Part shown: one piece after another, positions 6,732 to 15,096 of the stretch
Numbering within the stretch: position 1 is the stretch's first letter
How the letters are laid out: the number at the start of each line of letters is the position of its first letter
NCBI GenBank assembly: GCA_029263945.1
Contig: JARIDM010000061.1
Span: 1-18,190, forward strand
Origin: Sporosarcina sp.
GTDB lineage: Bacteria; Bacillota; Bacilli; Bacillales_A; Planococcaceae
Direction: 5' to 3'
DNA length: 18,190 bases
Made by a program: the position numbers and the translations under genes
The notes under the pieces: model-generated
What the model was told of the DNA's origin: nothing
Database searches by the model: none
What the model saw: the letters and a program-made list of their open reading frames with translations, nothing else

Positions 6732-7850
6732 ATGACAAACAAAAGCTTAGCAACACGACTTGTTCAATTAGGGAATAACAGCGATCCAAAAACAGGCGCG
6801 GTTAACCCACCAATTTATTTATCTACTGCGTATAAGCATGATGGACTCGGTTTGTCTACGGGTTATGATTATGCACGCACAAAAAATCCAACACGTGCAT
6901 TATTAGAAGAAGGGATTGCGAGTTTAGAAGGCGGGGATGCTGGATATGCCTGTAGTTCCGGAATGGCCGCAATCCAATTGGTCCTTTCTCTTTTTCGCTC
7001 AGGTGACGAATTAATTGCACCAGAGGATGTTTACGGAGGTACTTATCGACTGTTTCGGCAATATGCAGATACGTATTCGATTACAACGTCTTATTTTGAC
7101 TTTGCACAGATCGAGACGGTAGAAAGAGAAATTACGAATAAAACGAAGGCCATTTTTATTGAAACACCTACGAACCCACTTATGGGGGAAATTGACATCA
7201 TTCAATATGCGGAACTCGCCGATAAGCACGGGTTGCTCCTTATCGTTGACAATACTTTTTTAACGCCTTATCTTCAAAGACCTATTGAACTTGGGGCAGA
7301 CATTGTCCTTCACAGTGCAACGAAATATATCGGTGGTCATAACGATGTATTGGCAGGTCTTGTGATCGCAAAAGGAGAGGCACTTTGCACAAAACTTGCT
7401 ACCAATCATAATGCTGCGGGCGCCGTACTTTCTCCGTTTGATTCATGGTTAACCATTAGAGGTTTAAAAACACTTCACTTACGGATGAAGCAACATGATG
7501 CAAACGCAAAAGCCATCGTCTCTTACCTAAAAACTGTGCCACAAGTGACAGACGTGCTCTATCCTGGAAAAGGGGGAATGGTGTCATTTCGGCTTGAGAA
7601 AAGCACATGGGTTGACCCATTTCTCCAAGGCCTTCAACTCATTACTTTTGCAGAAAGCCTAGGCGGTGTCGAAAGCTTCATCACGTATCCAACGACACAG
7701 ACGCATGCAGAAATCCCTGTTGAAGAGCGTATTCGTCGTGGGGTTTGTGAACGTCTCTTACGCTTCTCAGTAGGTGTCGAAGATCCTGAAGATTTAATTG
7801 CTGATTTGCAACAAGTATTTGCAACATTAAAAAGCGAGGTGACACAATGA
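6732..7850 (+). CDS. metI: Cystathionine gamma-synthase / O-acetylhomoserine (thiol)-lyase
   Basis: PLP enzyme that condenses an O-acylhomoserine with cysteine to cystathionine, or with sulfide to homocysteine; B. subtilis MetI does both. The 372 residues align with MetI throughout: GAVNPPIYLSTAY, YDYARTKNPTR, SSGMAAIQ, EDVYGGTYRLF, ETPTNPLM, the PLP lysine in HSATKYIGGHND (Lys198), and FAESLGGVESFITYP near the C-terminus. The ATG at 6732 is preferred because AAAGGA (6718-6723) lies 8 nt before it, whereas the ATG at 6723 overlaps that site. It is controlled by the upstream SAM-I riboswitch and overlaps metC by 4 bp. Confidence 0.95.
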   Translation: MTNKSLATRLVQLGNNSDPKTGAVNPPIYLSTAYKHDGLGLSTGYDYARTKNPTRALLEEGIASLEGGDAGYACSSGMAAIQLVLSLFRSGDELIAPEDVYGGTYRLFRQYADTYSITTSYFDFAQIETVEREITNKTKAIFIETPTNPLMGEIDIIQYAELADKHGLLLIVDNTFLTPYLQRPIELGADIVLHSATKYIGGHNDVLAGLVIAKGEALCTKLATNHNAAGAVLSPFDSWLTIRGLKTLHLRMKQHDANAKAIVSYLKTVPQVTDVLYPGKGGMVSFRLEKSTWVDPFLQGLQLITFAESLGGVESFITYPTTQTHAEIPVEERIRRGVCERLLRFSVGVEDPEDLIADLQQVFATLKSEVTQ

Positions 7851-9031
7851 TGAGTTTACGGAATGAAAAGTTAGAAACAACGATGATTCATGCTTCAACA
7901 CGTGGTGATTATGAAAAGCGTTCAGGCGCTGTGAACGTACCGATTTACTTATCCTCCACTTTTCACCAAGATCAGTTGGGTGAGTTCGGGCCTTATGATT
8001 ACAGTCGCTCTGGAAATCCAACAAGGGAAGCTTTAGAAAAAACAATTGCTGAACTAGAAGGTGGTCATCGAGGGTTTGCATTTGCCTCTGGAATGGCGGC
8101 AATATCAACCGCATTTATGTTGCTTTCAGCTGGTGATCACATTGTGATTAGCGAGGATGTCTACGGTGGCACTTACCGCTTTGTCACTGAAGTACTACCG
8201 AAATTTGGCGTCACGCATACTTTCATAAACTTCACCGATTTAGCGGCCATCCAGCAAGCCATTCAACCAAACACAAAACTCATCTACATTGAAACACCAT
8301 CCAATCCGACACTCAGGATTACGGATATTAAAGGTGTCGTCACACTTGCGAAAACGCATGATTGCTACACCTTTCTAGATAACACGTTCATGTCCCCCCT
8401 ATACCAGCGTCCGCTCGATTTAGGGGTAGACGTCGTTCTCCATAGTGCCACAAAATTTTTATCGGGACATAATGACATTATTGCAGGTTTAGCAGTGGTG
8501 AAAGATCCAGCACTCGGAGAACGTCTCGCTTTCCTACAAAATGCTTTCGGCTCCATTTTAGGTGTACAAGATGCCTATACGCTGATTCAAAGCATTAAAA
8601 CGTTAGGTGCACGATTTACACTGTCTACTGCTTCTGCTGAAAAAATTGCACACTACTTGAATAACCATCCGTTAATTGAAGCGGTCTTTTACCCAGGATT
8701 GCCAAATCATCCTGGCCATGAGATTCATGCGCAACAAGCAACGAGCGCCGGTGCCGTATTGTCTTTTCGTTTGGCCAATCGAACGGTTGCCAAAGCCTTT
8801 GTTGAAGCAATGAGGATTCCAGTTTTCGCAGTCAGTCTAGGCGGTGTAGAGTCTATTCTTTCCTACCCTGCTGAGATGTCTCATGCAGCGATGCCGAAAG
8901 CAGAACGTGAAAAACGTGGCATTACAGATGGACTCCTCCGGTTCTCCGTCGGTCTTGAACATGTTGATGATCTCCTCAATGATTTTGAGCAGGCGTTACA
9001 AGCCGCAACCAATGTATGTACAACTGTATAA
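7847..9031 (+). CDS. metC: Cystathionine beta-lyase
   Basis: PLP enzyme that cleaves cystathionine to homocysteine, pyruvate and ammonia, the step after MetI. The 394 residues show GAVNVPIYLSSTFHQ, YDYSRSGNPTREALE, ASGMAAIS, SEDVYGGTYRF, ETPSNPTL, the PLP lysine in HSATKFLSGHND (Lys203) and AVSLGGVESILSYPA. It is clearly paralogous to the preceding gene but is assigned MetC by operon order and by resemblance to B. subtilis MetC; beta-lyase and gamma-synthase activities cannot be separated rigorously by eye. The start is ATG 7847 or ATG 7850; GAGGTG (7836-7841) serves both, and the metI stop is embedded in ATGATGA. An intrinsic terminator follows. Confidence 0.93.
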   Translation: MMSLRNEKLETTMIHASTRGDYEKRSGAVNVPIYLSSTFHQDQLGEFGPYDYSRSGNPTREALEKTIAELEGGHRGFAFASGMAAISTAFMLLSAGDHIVISEDVYGGTYRFVTEVLPKFGVTHTFINFTDLAAIQQAIQPNTKLIYIETPSNPTLRITDIKGVVTLAKTHDCYTFLDNTFMSPLYQRPLDLGVDVVLHSATKFLSGHNDIIAGLAVVKDPALGERLAFLQNAFGSILGVQDAYTLIQSIKTLGARFTLSTASAEKIAHYLNNHPLIEAVFYPGLPNHPGHEIHAQQATSAGAVLSFRLANRTVAKAFVEAMRIPVFAVSLGGVESILSYPAEMSHAAMPKAEREKRGITDGLLRFSVGLEHVDDLLNDFEQALQAATNVCTTV

Positions 9032-9041
9032 GGTGTCGTTG

Positions 9042-9079
9042 AAGAACAGTCCTCCTTTTATAGGAAGACTGTTCTTTTT
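9042..9079 (+). terminator. Intrinsic terminator of metIC
   Basis: AAGAACAGTC (9042-9051) pairs with GACTGTTCTT (9067-9076), an inner TCC/GGA follows after one mismatch, and the stem ends in a run of Ts. It begins 10 bp after the metC stop. Confidence 0.92.
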
Positions 9080-9105
9080 GTGTACTGTTGAACTGGCTGG
9101 ACGTT

Positions 9106-9225
9106 TAATTGGGCGTCTTTTTTAGTAATTGGGCGTATTGCAGTTTTATTAGGCGAATTCCGCTGTAATTGGGCGATTTTCAACTTAATTGGGCGAATTC
9201 AACGATAATTGGGCGCATCCCACCA
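9106..9225. repeat. Six-unit array with exact 20-bp period (TAATTGGGCG + 10 variable)
   Basis: TAATTGGGCG begins at 9106, 9126, 9166, 9186 and 9206, and a degenerate copy TTATTAGGCG begins at 9146, so all five intervals are exactly 20 bp. The other half of each unit differs: TCTTTTTTAG, TATTGCAGTT, AATTCCGCTG, ATTTTCAACT, AATTCAACGA, CATCCCACCA. A 20-bp period is not a multiple of 3, which argues against coding, and units are far too short for CRISPR. The array fills the space between the metIC terminator and the facing metE terminator. The even spacing, near two helical turns, suggests a row of protein sites on one DNA face, or a dispersed intergenic repeat family. The function is unknown. 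Confidence 0.85.
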
Positions 9226-9268
9226 AAAAGACACACGCCAGGAGATGATCCATCTCCTGGCGTGTGTC
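9225..9268 (-). terminator. Intrinsic terminator of yitJ-metE
   Basis: A perfect 17-bp stem (9230-9246 with 9252-9268), loop GATCC, is followed on the minus strand by five Ts (9225-9229). It lies 17 bp after the metE stop. On the plus strand no T-run follows, so it acts on the minus-strand operon. Confidence 0.93.
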
Positions 9269-9285
9269 TCAATCATCAGTCTATT

Positions 9286-11580
9286 TTAACCTTTAGCCGC
9301 TACTAGTTGACTCGCTCTCACTTCTTTTGCAGCTTCGACCATTACTTTCAGCCCTTCAATTGTTTCCGCTTCTTTTCTCGTCTTCAGTCCGCAGTCTGGG
9401 TTAATCCAAAACTGTGTGGGTTGAATAATTTTCAAAGCGCGGTTAATATTTTGAATCATTTCTTCCTTACTTGGCACACGCGGGCTATGGATATCATAGA
9501 CACCTAAGCCAATTTCTTTATCATACGTATTGTCTTCAAATGCGCCGATGATTTCGCCGTGGCTTCTTGATGTCTCAATTGAGATGACATCCGCATCTAG
9601 CGCACTAATTGAGTCAATAATATTATTGAACTCCGAATAACACATATGCGTGTGAATTTGCGTATCGTCTTGCACAGATGATGTTGACAGTCTAAATGCA
9701 TACACCGCCGCTTCCAAATAGGCTTCTCTTTTCCTTTGATCGAGCGGCAACCCTTCACGAAGGGCTGGTTCATCCACTTGAATCATACGAATGCCATTTG
9801 TTTCAAGTGCTTCAATTTCTTCACGAAGGGCAAGTGCAATTTGATTCAAAACATCGTAGCGTGGAATATCATCACGTACGAATGACCAATTCAAAATGGT
9901 TACAGGGCCTGTCAACATGCCTTTTACTGGTTTCGTCGTCAGTGATTGTGCATAGACACTTTCCTTCACAGTGATTGGTTCGCTAAATGATACATCCCCG
10001 AGAATTAACGGTGGTTTTACACAGCGCGAGCCATATGACTGCACCCATCCAAACTCAGATACCGCAAACCCGTCAAATTTCTCTCCAAAATATTCAACCA
10101 TATCCGTTCTCTCAAATTCACCGTGGACCAGGACATCAATATCGATTTCTTCTTGGATCGCAATCCATTTGTCAATTTGATCTTTAATAAATTGCTCATA
10201 CGCTTCGTTTGTAATATCCCCTTTTCGCCATTTGGATCTCGTTTGACGTACTTCTGGCGTTTGAGGCAAACTTCCAATTGTTGTCGTCGGAAGTAATGGT
10301 AAATTAAAGCGGGCTTCTTGCACTTTAATCCGCTCTGCAAATGGGAGTGAACGATTGACATCTTTATCCGTTAACTTTGCGATTGTTTCTTTTAGCGCAG
10401 CATTTTGACGGTATTTAGAATGATTTAACGCAGCTAATGCCTCGCGACTTGTCGTAAGCTCACTGACAATTGCATCCTGTCCCTCCAGAATGCCTCTTGT
10501 CAGGACGACAATTTCCGTTAATTTTTCATCTGCGAAAGACAGTCCCCCTTTAATAATCGGGGCTAATTTCGCTTCAGGCTCGGTACTGACTGGGACATGG
10601 AGAAGTGTTGCTGAAGGCTGGACAATGAGACGATCAGCATCGACATACTTTTGAATTTCATCTAATAGTGCAACTTTTTCATCCAAATCTGCACGCCAGA
10701 CATTCCGACCATCTACGACACCTGCTGCAAGCACTTTGTCTTTAGGGAAGCCATTTGTCTTCAATTGTTCAAGCGACGCTCCGTGCACAAAGTCTACCCC
10801 TAGTGCATGAACAGGAAGTGCACTCACTTGTTCATAATTGGATATTTTTTCAAAGTACGTTTGTAAAATAATTTTTAATTGAGGCACCGCGTCAGCAATT
10901 GCCGCATACGTTTTTTCTACTTGCGCAAACTCTTCAACTGTAAGTTCGCTAGTTAAGATGGGCTCATCTATTTGTACCCAGGTAGCGCCTGCTTCTGCTA
11001 GTTCACTCAACACTTGGATATATAACGGCGTAAACTGTTCAACCAACTGTACAAAGTGCTCTTCGCCAAAAGACTTTGCCAATTTAACATACGTAATTGG
11101 CCCTAAAATGACTGGCTTCCCATCAATATTTAACTTTTCTTTCGCTTCCTGATAAAAAGCAAGTGGACGGTTTTCAACAAGGCGAGGTCTTACCCCCTCT
11201 AATTCTGGCACAATATAGTGATAATTCGTGTTAAACCACTTCGTCATTTCTGAAGCAACCGCATCCTTGTTTCCACGTGCAATATCGAAATAAGTACTTA
11301 GCGGAACAGGTCCACTTTTATAGTTAAAACGTGTTGGGACAACGCCGAACATAACCGATGTATCCAGCACATGATCATAAAGTGAAAAATCACCAACTGG
11401 AATGAGGTCAACACCTAGATCCTGTTGTTTCTTTAGATTATCCAATCGAATGGCTGTCGTTTTTTGCAATAGCTCTTCTTCGTTAATCGCACCATTCCAA
11501 AAACTTTCCAACGCCCTTTTCCATTCACGTTTTCCACCAATTCTTGGGTATCCAATTGTTGAACTTAGCACTTTACTCAT
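9286..11580 (-). CDS. metE: Cobalamin-independent methionine synthase
   Basis: Transfers the methyl group of 5-methyl-tetrahydropteroyltri-L-glutamate to homocysteine, giving methionine without B12. The 764 residues match the MetE length. The N-terminal barrel begins SSTIGYPRIGGKREWKRALE. The C-terminal catalytic barrel carries the zinc ligands His645 and Cys647 (HTHMCYSEF), Glu669 (ISIETSRS) and Cys730 (NPDCGLKTR). I chose the ATG at 11580 over 11589 because GAGGAG directly abuts the latter and is 9 nt before the former. It follows the bifunctional methyltransferase/MTHFR gene, which makes its methyl donor, after a gap of about 43 bp. The gap has no terminator, so both are under the SAM riboswitch at 13673-13782. 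Confidence 0.97.
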   Translation of the reverse strand: MSKVLSSTIGYPRIGGKREWKRALESFWNGAINEEELLQKTTAIRLDNLKKQQDLGVDLIPVGDFSLYDHVLDTSVMFGVVPTRFNYKSGPVPLSTYFDIARGNKDAVASEMTKWFNTNYHYIVPELEGVRPRLVENRPLAFYQEAKEKLNIDGKPVILGPITYVKLAKSFGEEHFVQLVEQFTPLYIQVLSELAEAGATWVQIDEPILTSELTVEEFAQVEKTYAAIADAVPQLKIILQTYFEKISNYEQVSALPVHALGVDFVHGASLEQLKTNGFPKDKVLAAGVVDGRNVWRADLDEKVALLDEIQKYVDADRLIVQPSATLLHVPVSTEPEAKLAPIIKGGLSFADEKLTEIVVLTRGILEGQDAIVSELTTSREALAALNHSKYRQNAALKETIAKLTDKDVNRSLPFAERIKVQEARFNLPLLPTTTIGSLPQTPEVRQTRSKWRKGDITNEAYEQFIKDQIDKWIAIQEEIDIDVLVHGEFERTDMVEYFGEKFDGFAVSEFGWVQSYGSRCVKPPLILGDVSFSEPITVKESVYAQSLTTKPVKGMLTGPVTILNWSFVRDDIPRYDVLNQIALALREEIEALETNGIRMIQVDEPALREGLPLDQRKREAYLEAAVYAFRLSTSSVQDDTQIHTHMCYSEFNNIIDSISALDADVISIETSRSHGEIIGAFEDNTYDKEIGLGVYDIHSPRVPSKEEMIQNINRALKIIQPTQFWINPDCGLKTRKEAETIEGLKVMVEAAKEVRASQLVAAKG

Positions 11581-11623
11581 TTCATCCATCTCCTCAATTA
11601 TGATCTTTTTATCATTTATATTT

Positions 11624-13495
11624 TTAGTTCATTATTCCAGCGGGTTGAACAATCTTTTTCACAACACCTTTGTCTACTTTCTCATGTATATATTTCGTCA
11701 AATGCACCGTCATATCGTAGCGCATAAAGGGTGTCACTAAATAAATACCATGAAAATGTTCTAATGCAACATCTATTAATTCTTCTGCAATGCGTAATCC
11801 TTTTTGCGTCGATTGTTCTCGGTTGCCATCTGCCTCAGCCATTCGTGCACGAACTTCATCTGTTAACTTAATGCCAGGCACTTCATTATGAAGAAATTCC
11901 GCATTCGTTGAGGAAGTAAGTGGCATAATCCCGATGTAAATCGGCGCGCCCAAGTCCTTTGTCGCTTCATAGACATCAATGATTTTTTGCGTGGAATAGA
12001 TGGGTTGCGTAATGAAGTAATCCGCCCCAGCCTCCATCTTCTTTCTGAGCCTATTTGTTGCCCGGTCTAAGTGACGTACATTCGGGTTAAATGCCGCAGC
12101 TACAGTGAAATTAGTTTTTTGTTGCAAAGACTTACCTGACATCGAGATCCCTTCATTAAATTTTTGAATCATCTCCAGTAATTCGAAGGAAGTGACATCA
12201 AAAACTGAAGATGCGCCTGGGAAATCTCCTATTTTCGTAGGGTCACCTGTAATCGCCAATAACTCTGTAATGCCCAATGTATGGAGGCCCATCAAATGAG
12301 ATTGAAGCCCGATTAAATTACGATCCCGACACGTTATATGAACGAGTGGTGATGCATTGACCTGTTGTTTAATGAGTGAAGCCATCGAGGCATTACAGAT
12401 TCTTGGACTCGCCAGTGAATTATCTGCCAACGTAATCGCATCCACACCGACTTCTTGTAAAGCCTTCGCCCCTTCAAAATACTTTTCAACATTTAAATGT
12501 TTGGGTGTATCGAGTTCCACTATCACGGAATGACGTTCGTTAACAATTTCAACTAAATTCGGTTGTTGTAACTTTTGTGGATCTGTTGCCTCGATTGTTG
12601 TGCTGGATGTTTTCACTACTTTTTCTATAATGGGTGTGCGGTCTGACAATCCACGCACCAAACCTTGAATATGTTCTGGCGTCGTTCCACAACATCCCCC
12701 AATTAAATGAACACCTTGTTCTCTAAACTTCCCCGCATACTTTTCGAAGTATTCAGGTTTATTTTCATAATAGAGCTTGCCATCCTTAAAACCTGGGAAA
12801 CTGGCATTTGGATACACTGCGAGCAATGCACGTTCTGGTAAAGGCACTGATTCCAAGGATTTAAACATATGATGGGGGCCTAGTCGGCAATTAATCCCCA
12901 CCAGATCCGCGCCTAATGCTTCTAATTCCTGTAAAGCTTCTGCAAGAGCCATTCCATTTTGCAGCACACCTGCTTCATGCATCGAAACGTTTGTAATAAT
13001 TGGGATGTCTGTGGCTTCACGGGCAATTTTTAATACCGTCGTTAATTCATCAAAATCATAGTACGTTTCTAAAATAAGACCATCTACACCTTCAAGAAGT
13101 AAGCAATACAATTGTTCTCTGAAACTCCGCTTTATCTCTTCTTTAGTACCGATTGAAGTTTGCGTGCCGTGTATGCCTCCTATTGTTCCAATCACAAAAG
13201 CATTCTGATCAGCCGCTGCTTTTTTAGCAATTTGAACAGCCGCTTGGTTAATGCTTTTTACTTCATCTTCTAGTCCATAACGGGCAAGTTTTATATAATT
13301 CGCACCGTACGTATTTGTTTGAATGATATCAGCACCTGCCGCAAGATAGGCTTTGTGAATCGTAAGCACTTCATCAGGATTCGTTAAGTTTAGTTCTTCA
13401 AAGCACCGATCTACACCGTAAGAATAAAGGAGAGATCCCATTGCACCGTCACCTATTAACACTTCTTCTTTTAAACGTTGTAACAAATTACTCAA
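11624..13495 (-). CDS. yitJ: Bifunctional homocysteine S-methyltransferase / 5,10-methylene-THF reductase
   Basis: Residues 1-290 are a homocysteine methyltransferase domain: GDGAMGSLLY, then the zinc cysteines Cys203 (GINC) and Cys268-Cys269 (GGCCGTTPEH). Residues about 315-620 are a MetF-like FAD-dependent reductase: VIVELDTPKH, the stretch ITLADNSLASPRI, HITCRDRN, ELLAITGDPTKIGDFPGA, and AGADYFITQPIY. The reductase half makes 5-methyl-THF for MetE. The other half may methylate homocysteine from another donor such as S-methylmethionine. Length 623 compares with about 612 for B. subtilis YitJ. The start is a TTG (13493-13495) with AAAGGAG 8 nt upstream. First gene of the operon with metE, behind a SAM-I riboswitch. 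Confidence 0.95.
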   Translation of the reverse strand: MSNLLQRLKEEVLIGDGAMGSLLYSYGVDRCFEELNLTNPDEVLTIHKAYLAAGADIIQTNTYGANYIKLARYGLEDEVKSINQAAVQIAKKAAADQNAFVIGTIGGIHGTQTSIGTKEEIKRSFREQLYCLLLEGVDGLILETYYDFDELTTVLKIAREATDIPIITNVSMHEAGVLQNGMALAEALQELEALGADLVGINCRLGPHHMFKSLESVPLPERALLAVYPNASFPGFKDGKLYYENKPEYFEKYAGKFREQGVHLIGGCCGTTPEHIQGLVRGLSDRTPIIEKVVKTSSTTIEATDPQKLQQPNLVEIVNERHSVIVELDTPKHLNVEKYFEGAKALQEVGVDAITLADNSLASPRICNASMASLIKQQVNASPLVHITCRDRNLIGLQSHLMGLHTLGITELLAITGDPTKIGDFPGASSVFDVTSFELLEMIQKFNEGISMSGKSLQQKTNFTVAAAFNPNVRHLDRATNRLRKKMEAGADYFITQPIYSTQKIIDVYEATKDLGAPIYIGIMPLTSSTNAEFLHNEVPGIKLTDEVRARMAEADGNREQSTQKGLRIAEELIDVALEHFHGIYLVTPFMRYDMTVHLTKYIHEKVDKGVVKKIVQPAGIMN

Positions 13496-13611
13496 GTCGA
13501 TTTCTCCTTTCTACTTCTTGGGTCTAAGCGCACCAGATATCCTCACTAACCGTTAATTTTCATGTCAGGCGATCGCTTTTCACTACAATCAACGCACATC
13601 GTATTGAATTC

Positions 13612-13656
13612 AAAAAAGAGTCCACTTCCTTTCTTTTAAAAGGAAGTAGACTCTTT
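13612..13656 (-). terminator. SAM riboswitch-controlled terminator before yitJ-metE
   Basis: On the minus strand AAAGAGTC-T-ACTTCCTTT (13656-13639) pairs with AAAGGAAGT-G-GACTCTTT (13632-13615), an 18-bp stem including one U-G pair, and Ts continue to 13612. An antiterminator is visible: GGAA and GACT from the 3' side of P1 onward can pair with TTCC and AGTC of the terminator's 5' arm. It lies about 115 bp upstream of the yitJ start. Confidence 0.93.
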
Positions 13657-13672
13657 GTTTGAAATAAGTCAA

Positions 13673-13782
13673 TTCCTCATCTTTCAAGTCGTTAATAGAC
13701 TTGCTGGATTTAGCACCGTGCTCGTAAAAGCTGGTTGCTGAGGTGTCATTGGGCCAGTCCCTATACCTCTCTAGATAAGAAA
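13673..13782 (-). ncRNA. SAM-I (S-box) riboswitch aptamer of yitJ-metE
   Basis: Read on the minus strand the S-box blocks appear in order: CTTATCTAGAGAGGT, AGGGACTGGCCCAATGA, CCTCAGCAACCAGC, CACGGTGCTAAATCC and a P4 hairpin. P1 pairs TTTCTTATC (13782-13774) with GATGAGGAA (13681-13673), nine pairs. The region can be misread as a small minus-strand protein gene (13610-13849), but the RNA explains it fully. SAM should terminate transcription before yitJ-metE. Confidence 0.96.
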
Positions 13783-13820
13783 AACTATTAAATTGATTGC
13801 TTGCTCTTTCGTTATTCAAT

Positions 13821-13849
13821 ACTTTACAACACTGAAAATAGAATTGCAA
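13821..13849 (-). promoter_or_regulatory. Probable promoter of the yitJ-metE leader
   Basis: Minus-strand TTGCAA (13844-13849), a 17-bp spacer and TAAAGT (13821-13826) lie 38 bp before the riboswitch P1. It starts just after the permease gene, from which no terminator separates it, so upstream read-through would also meet the riboswitch. Confidence 0.55.
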
Positions 13850-13881
13850 GTCTTTTTAGAAAATACTTTTTATTTAAACTC

Positions 13882-15096
13882 TTATTCGTACCTTAGTGCA
13901 TCAATCGGACTTAGTTTCGAGGCCTTATTTGCTGGTAAAATGCCAAATATAATCCCGATGAACGCTGAGAAGCTAAAACCAATCAACACAACGACTGGAC
14001 TAATTACGACTGGGAAACCAAGCATTTGAGAAGCAATTAACGTTACTGCAGCAGCAAAACCAATTCCAATGAGTCCACCAAGCGACGTTAACGTAACAGA
14101 TTCGATTAAAAACTGGAGGAGGATTCTTCCTCTAGTTGCTCCCAACGCTTTCCTTAAACCAATTTCTCGCGTTCTTTCCGTAACAGAGACGAGCATAATG
14201 TTCATCACGCCAATCCCTCCGACTAATAAGGAAATCCCTGCGATGCTCCCGATAAACAAGGTAATTGTATTGTAATAAGTGGCCAATTCTTCCTCATAAT
14301 CTGAGAAATCATTCGTAATGTACATGCCATCTTCAAGCTTTTTAATGTCCGTTAACGTATCCGCCACCATTTGACCTGTCTCTGATAGCGTGTCAGGTGA
14401 ATCTGCAATGACTGAGATGCTTTCCACCTCACGGCTTCCATACATCATTGACACGAGACCTCTTGGCATCAACATTTCACCACTTGCAAACTCGTCAAAT
14501 TCCAACCATTCTTCAGGAATTGTCGATTTGTAAACACCGACCACTTTATAAGGATTACCGTCAACATCGACAATCTCACCAATTACATCCTCACCGTCTT
14601 TAAAGAAGTGGTCTCTTGTAACTGAGTCAATCATGACAATGCGGCTCATCCCTTCACTATCTCTTGCATTAAACGGTCTACCTTCGTACATCTCAATCCC
14701 TTTGGCAGAAAAATACATTTCGTCAATGCCTGTAATCGTCATTTCAGATTGTTCTTCATTATGAACCATCGTGCCCCATCCTTGGTTCGTGCCAATCACA
14801 GATTTAACGCCAGGTACATCTTGGAGTACGGTCAAATCTTCATACGTAACTTCAGGTTCATTCCACATATATTCCGTTTCTTCATCTGAAAATATCGGTT
14901 CATAATAGAGTTCAATGGCATTATCATCGGTACTAAATACGTCATCCGCAATTTGTTTTTTTGCGCCTTCACCAATTGCGACAATGATAATGACTGCACT
15001 AACGCCGATAATAATGCCGAGCATCGTTAAAATCGAGCGAACTTTGTGATTCCAAATGGATGATAAGGCAATCTTAAAGCTTTCTAAAACGTTCAC
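13882..15096 (-). CDS. yknZ: MacB/YknZ-type ABC transporter permease
   Basis: FtsX-type permease of a MacAB-like export system. The 404 residues have one membrane segment near 20-42 (SILTMLGIIIGVSAVIIIVAIGEGA), a large extracellular domain of about 45-280, rich in acid residues, and three C-terminal membrane segments containing the family stretch GGIGVMNIMLVSVTERTREIGLRKALGAT and ending PIDALRYE. In B. subtilis YknWXYZ protects against the toxic peptide SdpC; the substrate here is unknown. The start overlaps the ATPase stop as ATGA (15093-15096), so translation is coupled. It is the last gene of the operon; no clear terminator follows before the next promoter. Confidence 0.9.
   Translation of the reverse strand: MNVLESFKIALSSIWNHKVRSILTMLGIIIGVSAVIIIVAIGEGAKKQIADDVFSTDDNAIELYYEPIFSDEETEYMWNEPEVTYEDLTVLQDVPGVKSVIGTNQGWGTMVHNEEQSEMTITGIDEMYFSAKGIEMYEGRPFNARDSEGMSRIVMIDSVTRDHFFKDGEDVIGEIVDVDGNPYKVVGVYKSTIPEEWLEFDEFASGEMLMPRGLVSMMYGSREVESISVIADSPDTLSETGQMVADTLTDIKKLEDGMYITNDFSDYEEELATYYNTITLFIGSIAGISLLVGGIGVMNIMLVSVTERTREIGLRKALGATRGRILLQFLIESVTLTSLGGLIGIGFAAAVTLIASQMLGFPVVISPVVVLIGFSFSAFIGIIFGILPANKASKLSPIDALRYE

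Noticed and set aside
9106..9225. CRISPR-like array
   Set aside because: Repeats and spacers are each only 10 bp, far below CRISPR sizes, and no cas gene is present.
10017..10361. Long antisense or alternate-frame reading frames inside metE and other large genes
   Set aside because: They lie wholly within well-supported genes, lack ribosome sites and show no recognisable protein features.
11587..11589. ATG at 11589 as the metE start
   Set aside because: It directly abuts GAGGAG with no spacing; the next in-frame ATG at 11580 is correctly placed.
13569..13576. GCGATCGC palindrome in the yitJ leader
   Set aside because: It resembles the cyanobacterial HIP1 octamer but is a single copy in a Bacillales context, most likely chance.
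13610..13849. Possible small minus-strand protein of 79 codons
   Set aside because: The whole frame is explained by the SAM-I aptamer and its terminator; it has no ribosome site and no protein-like conservation that I recognise.
13842..13880. Hairpin after the permease gene as an operon terminator
   Set aside because: Only a weak AT stem with mismatches and no T-tract on the minus strand.
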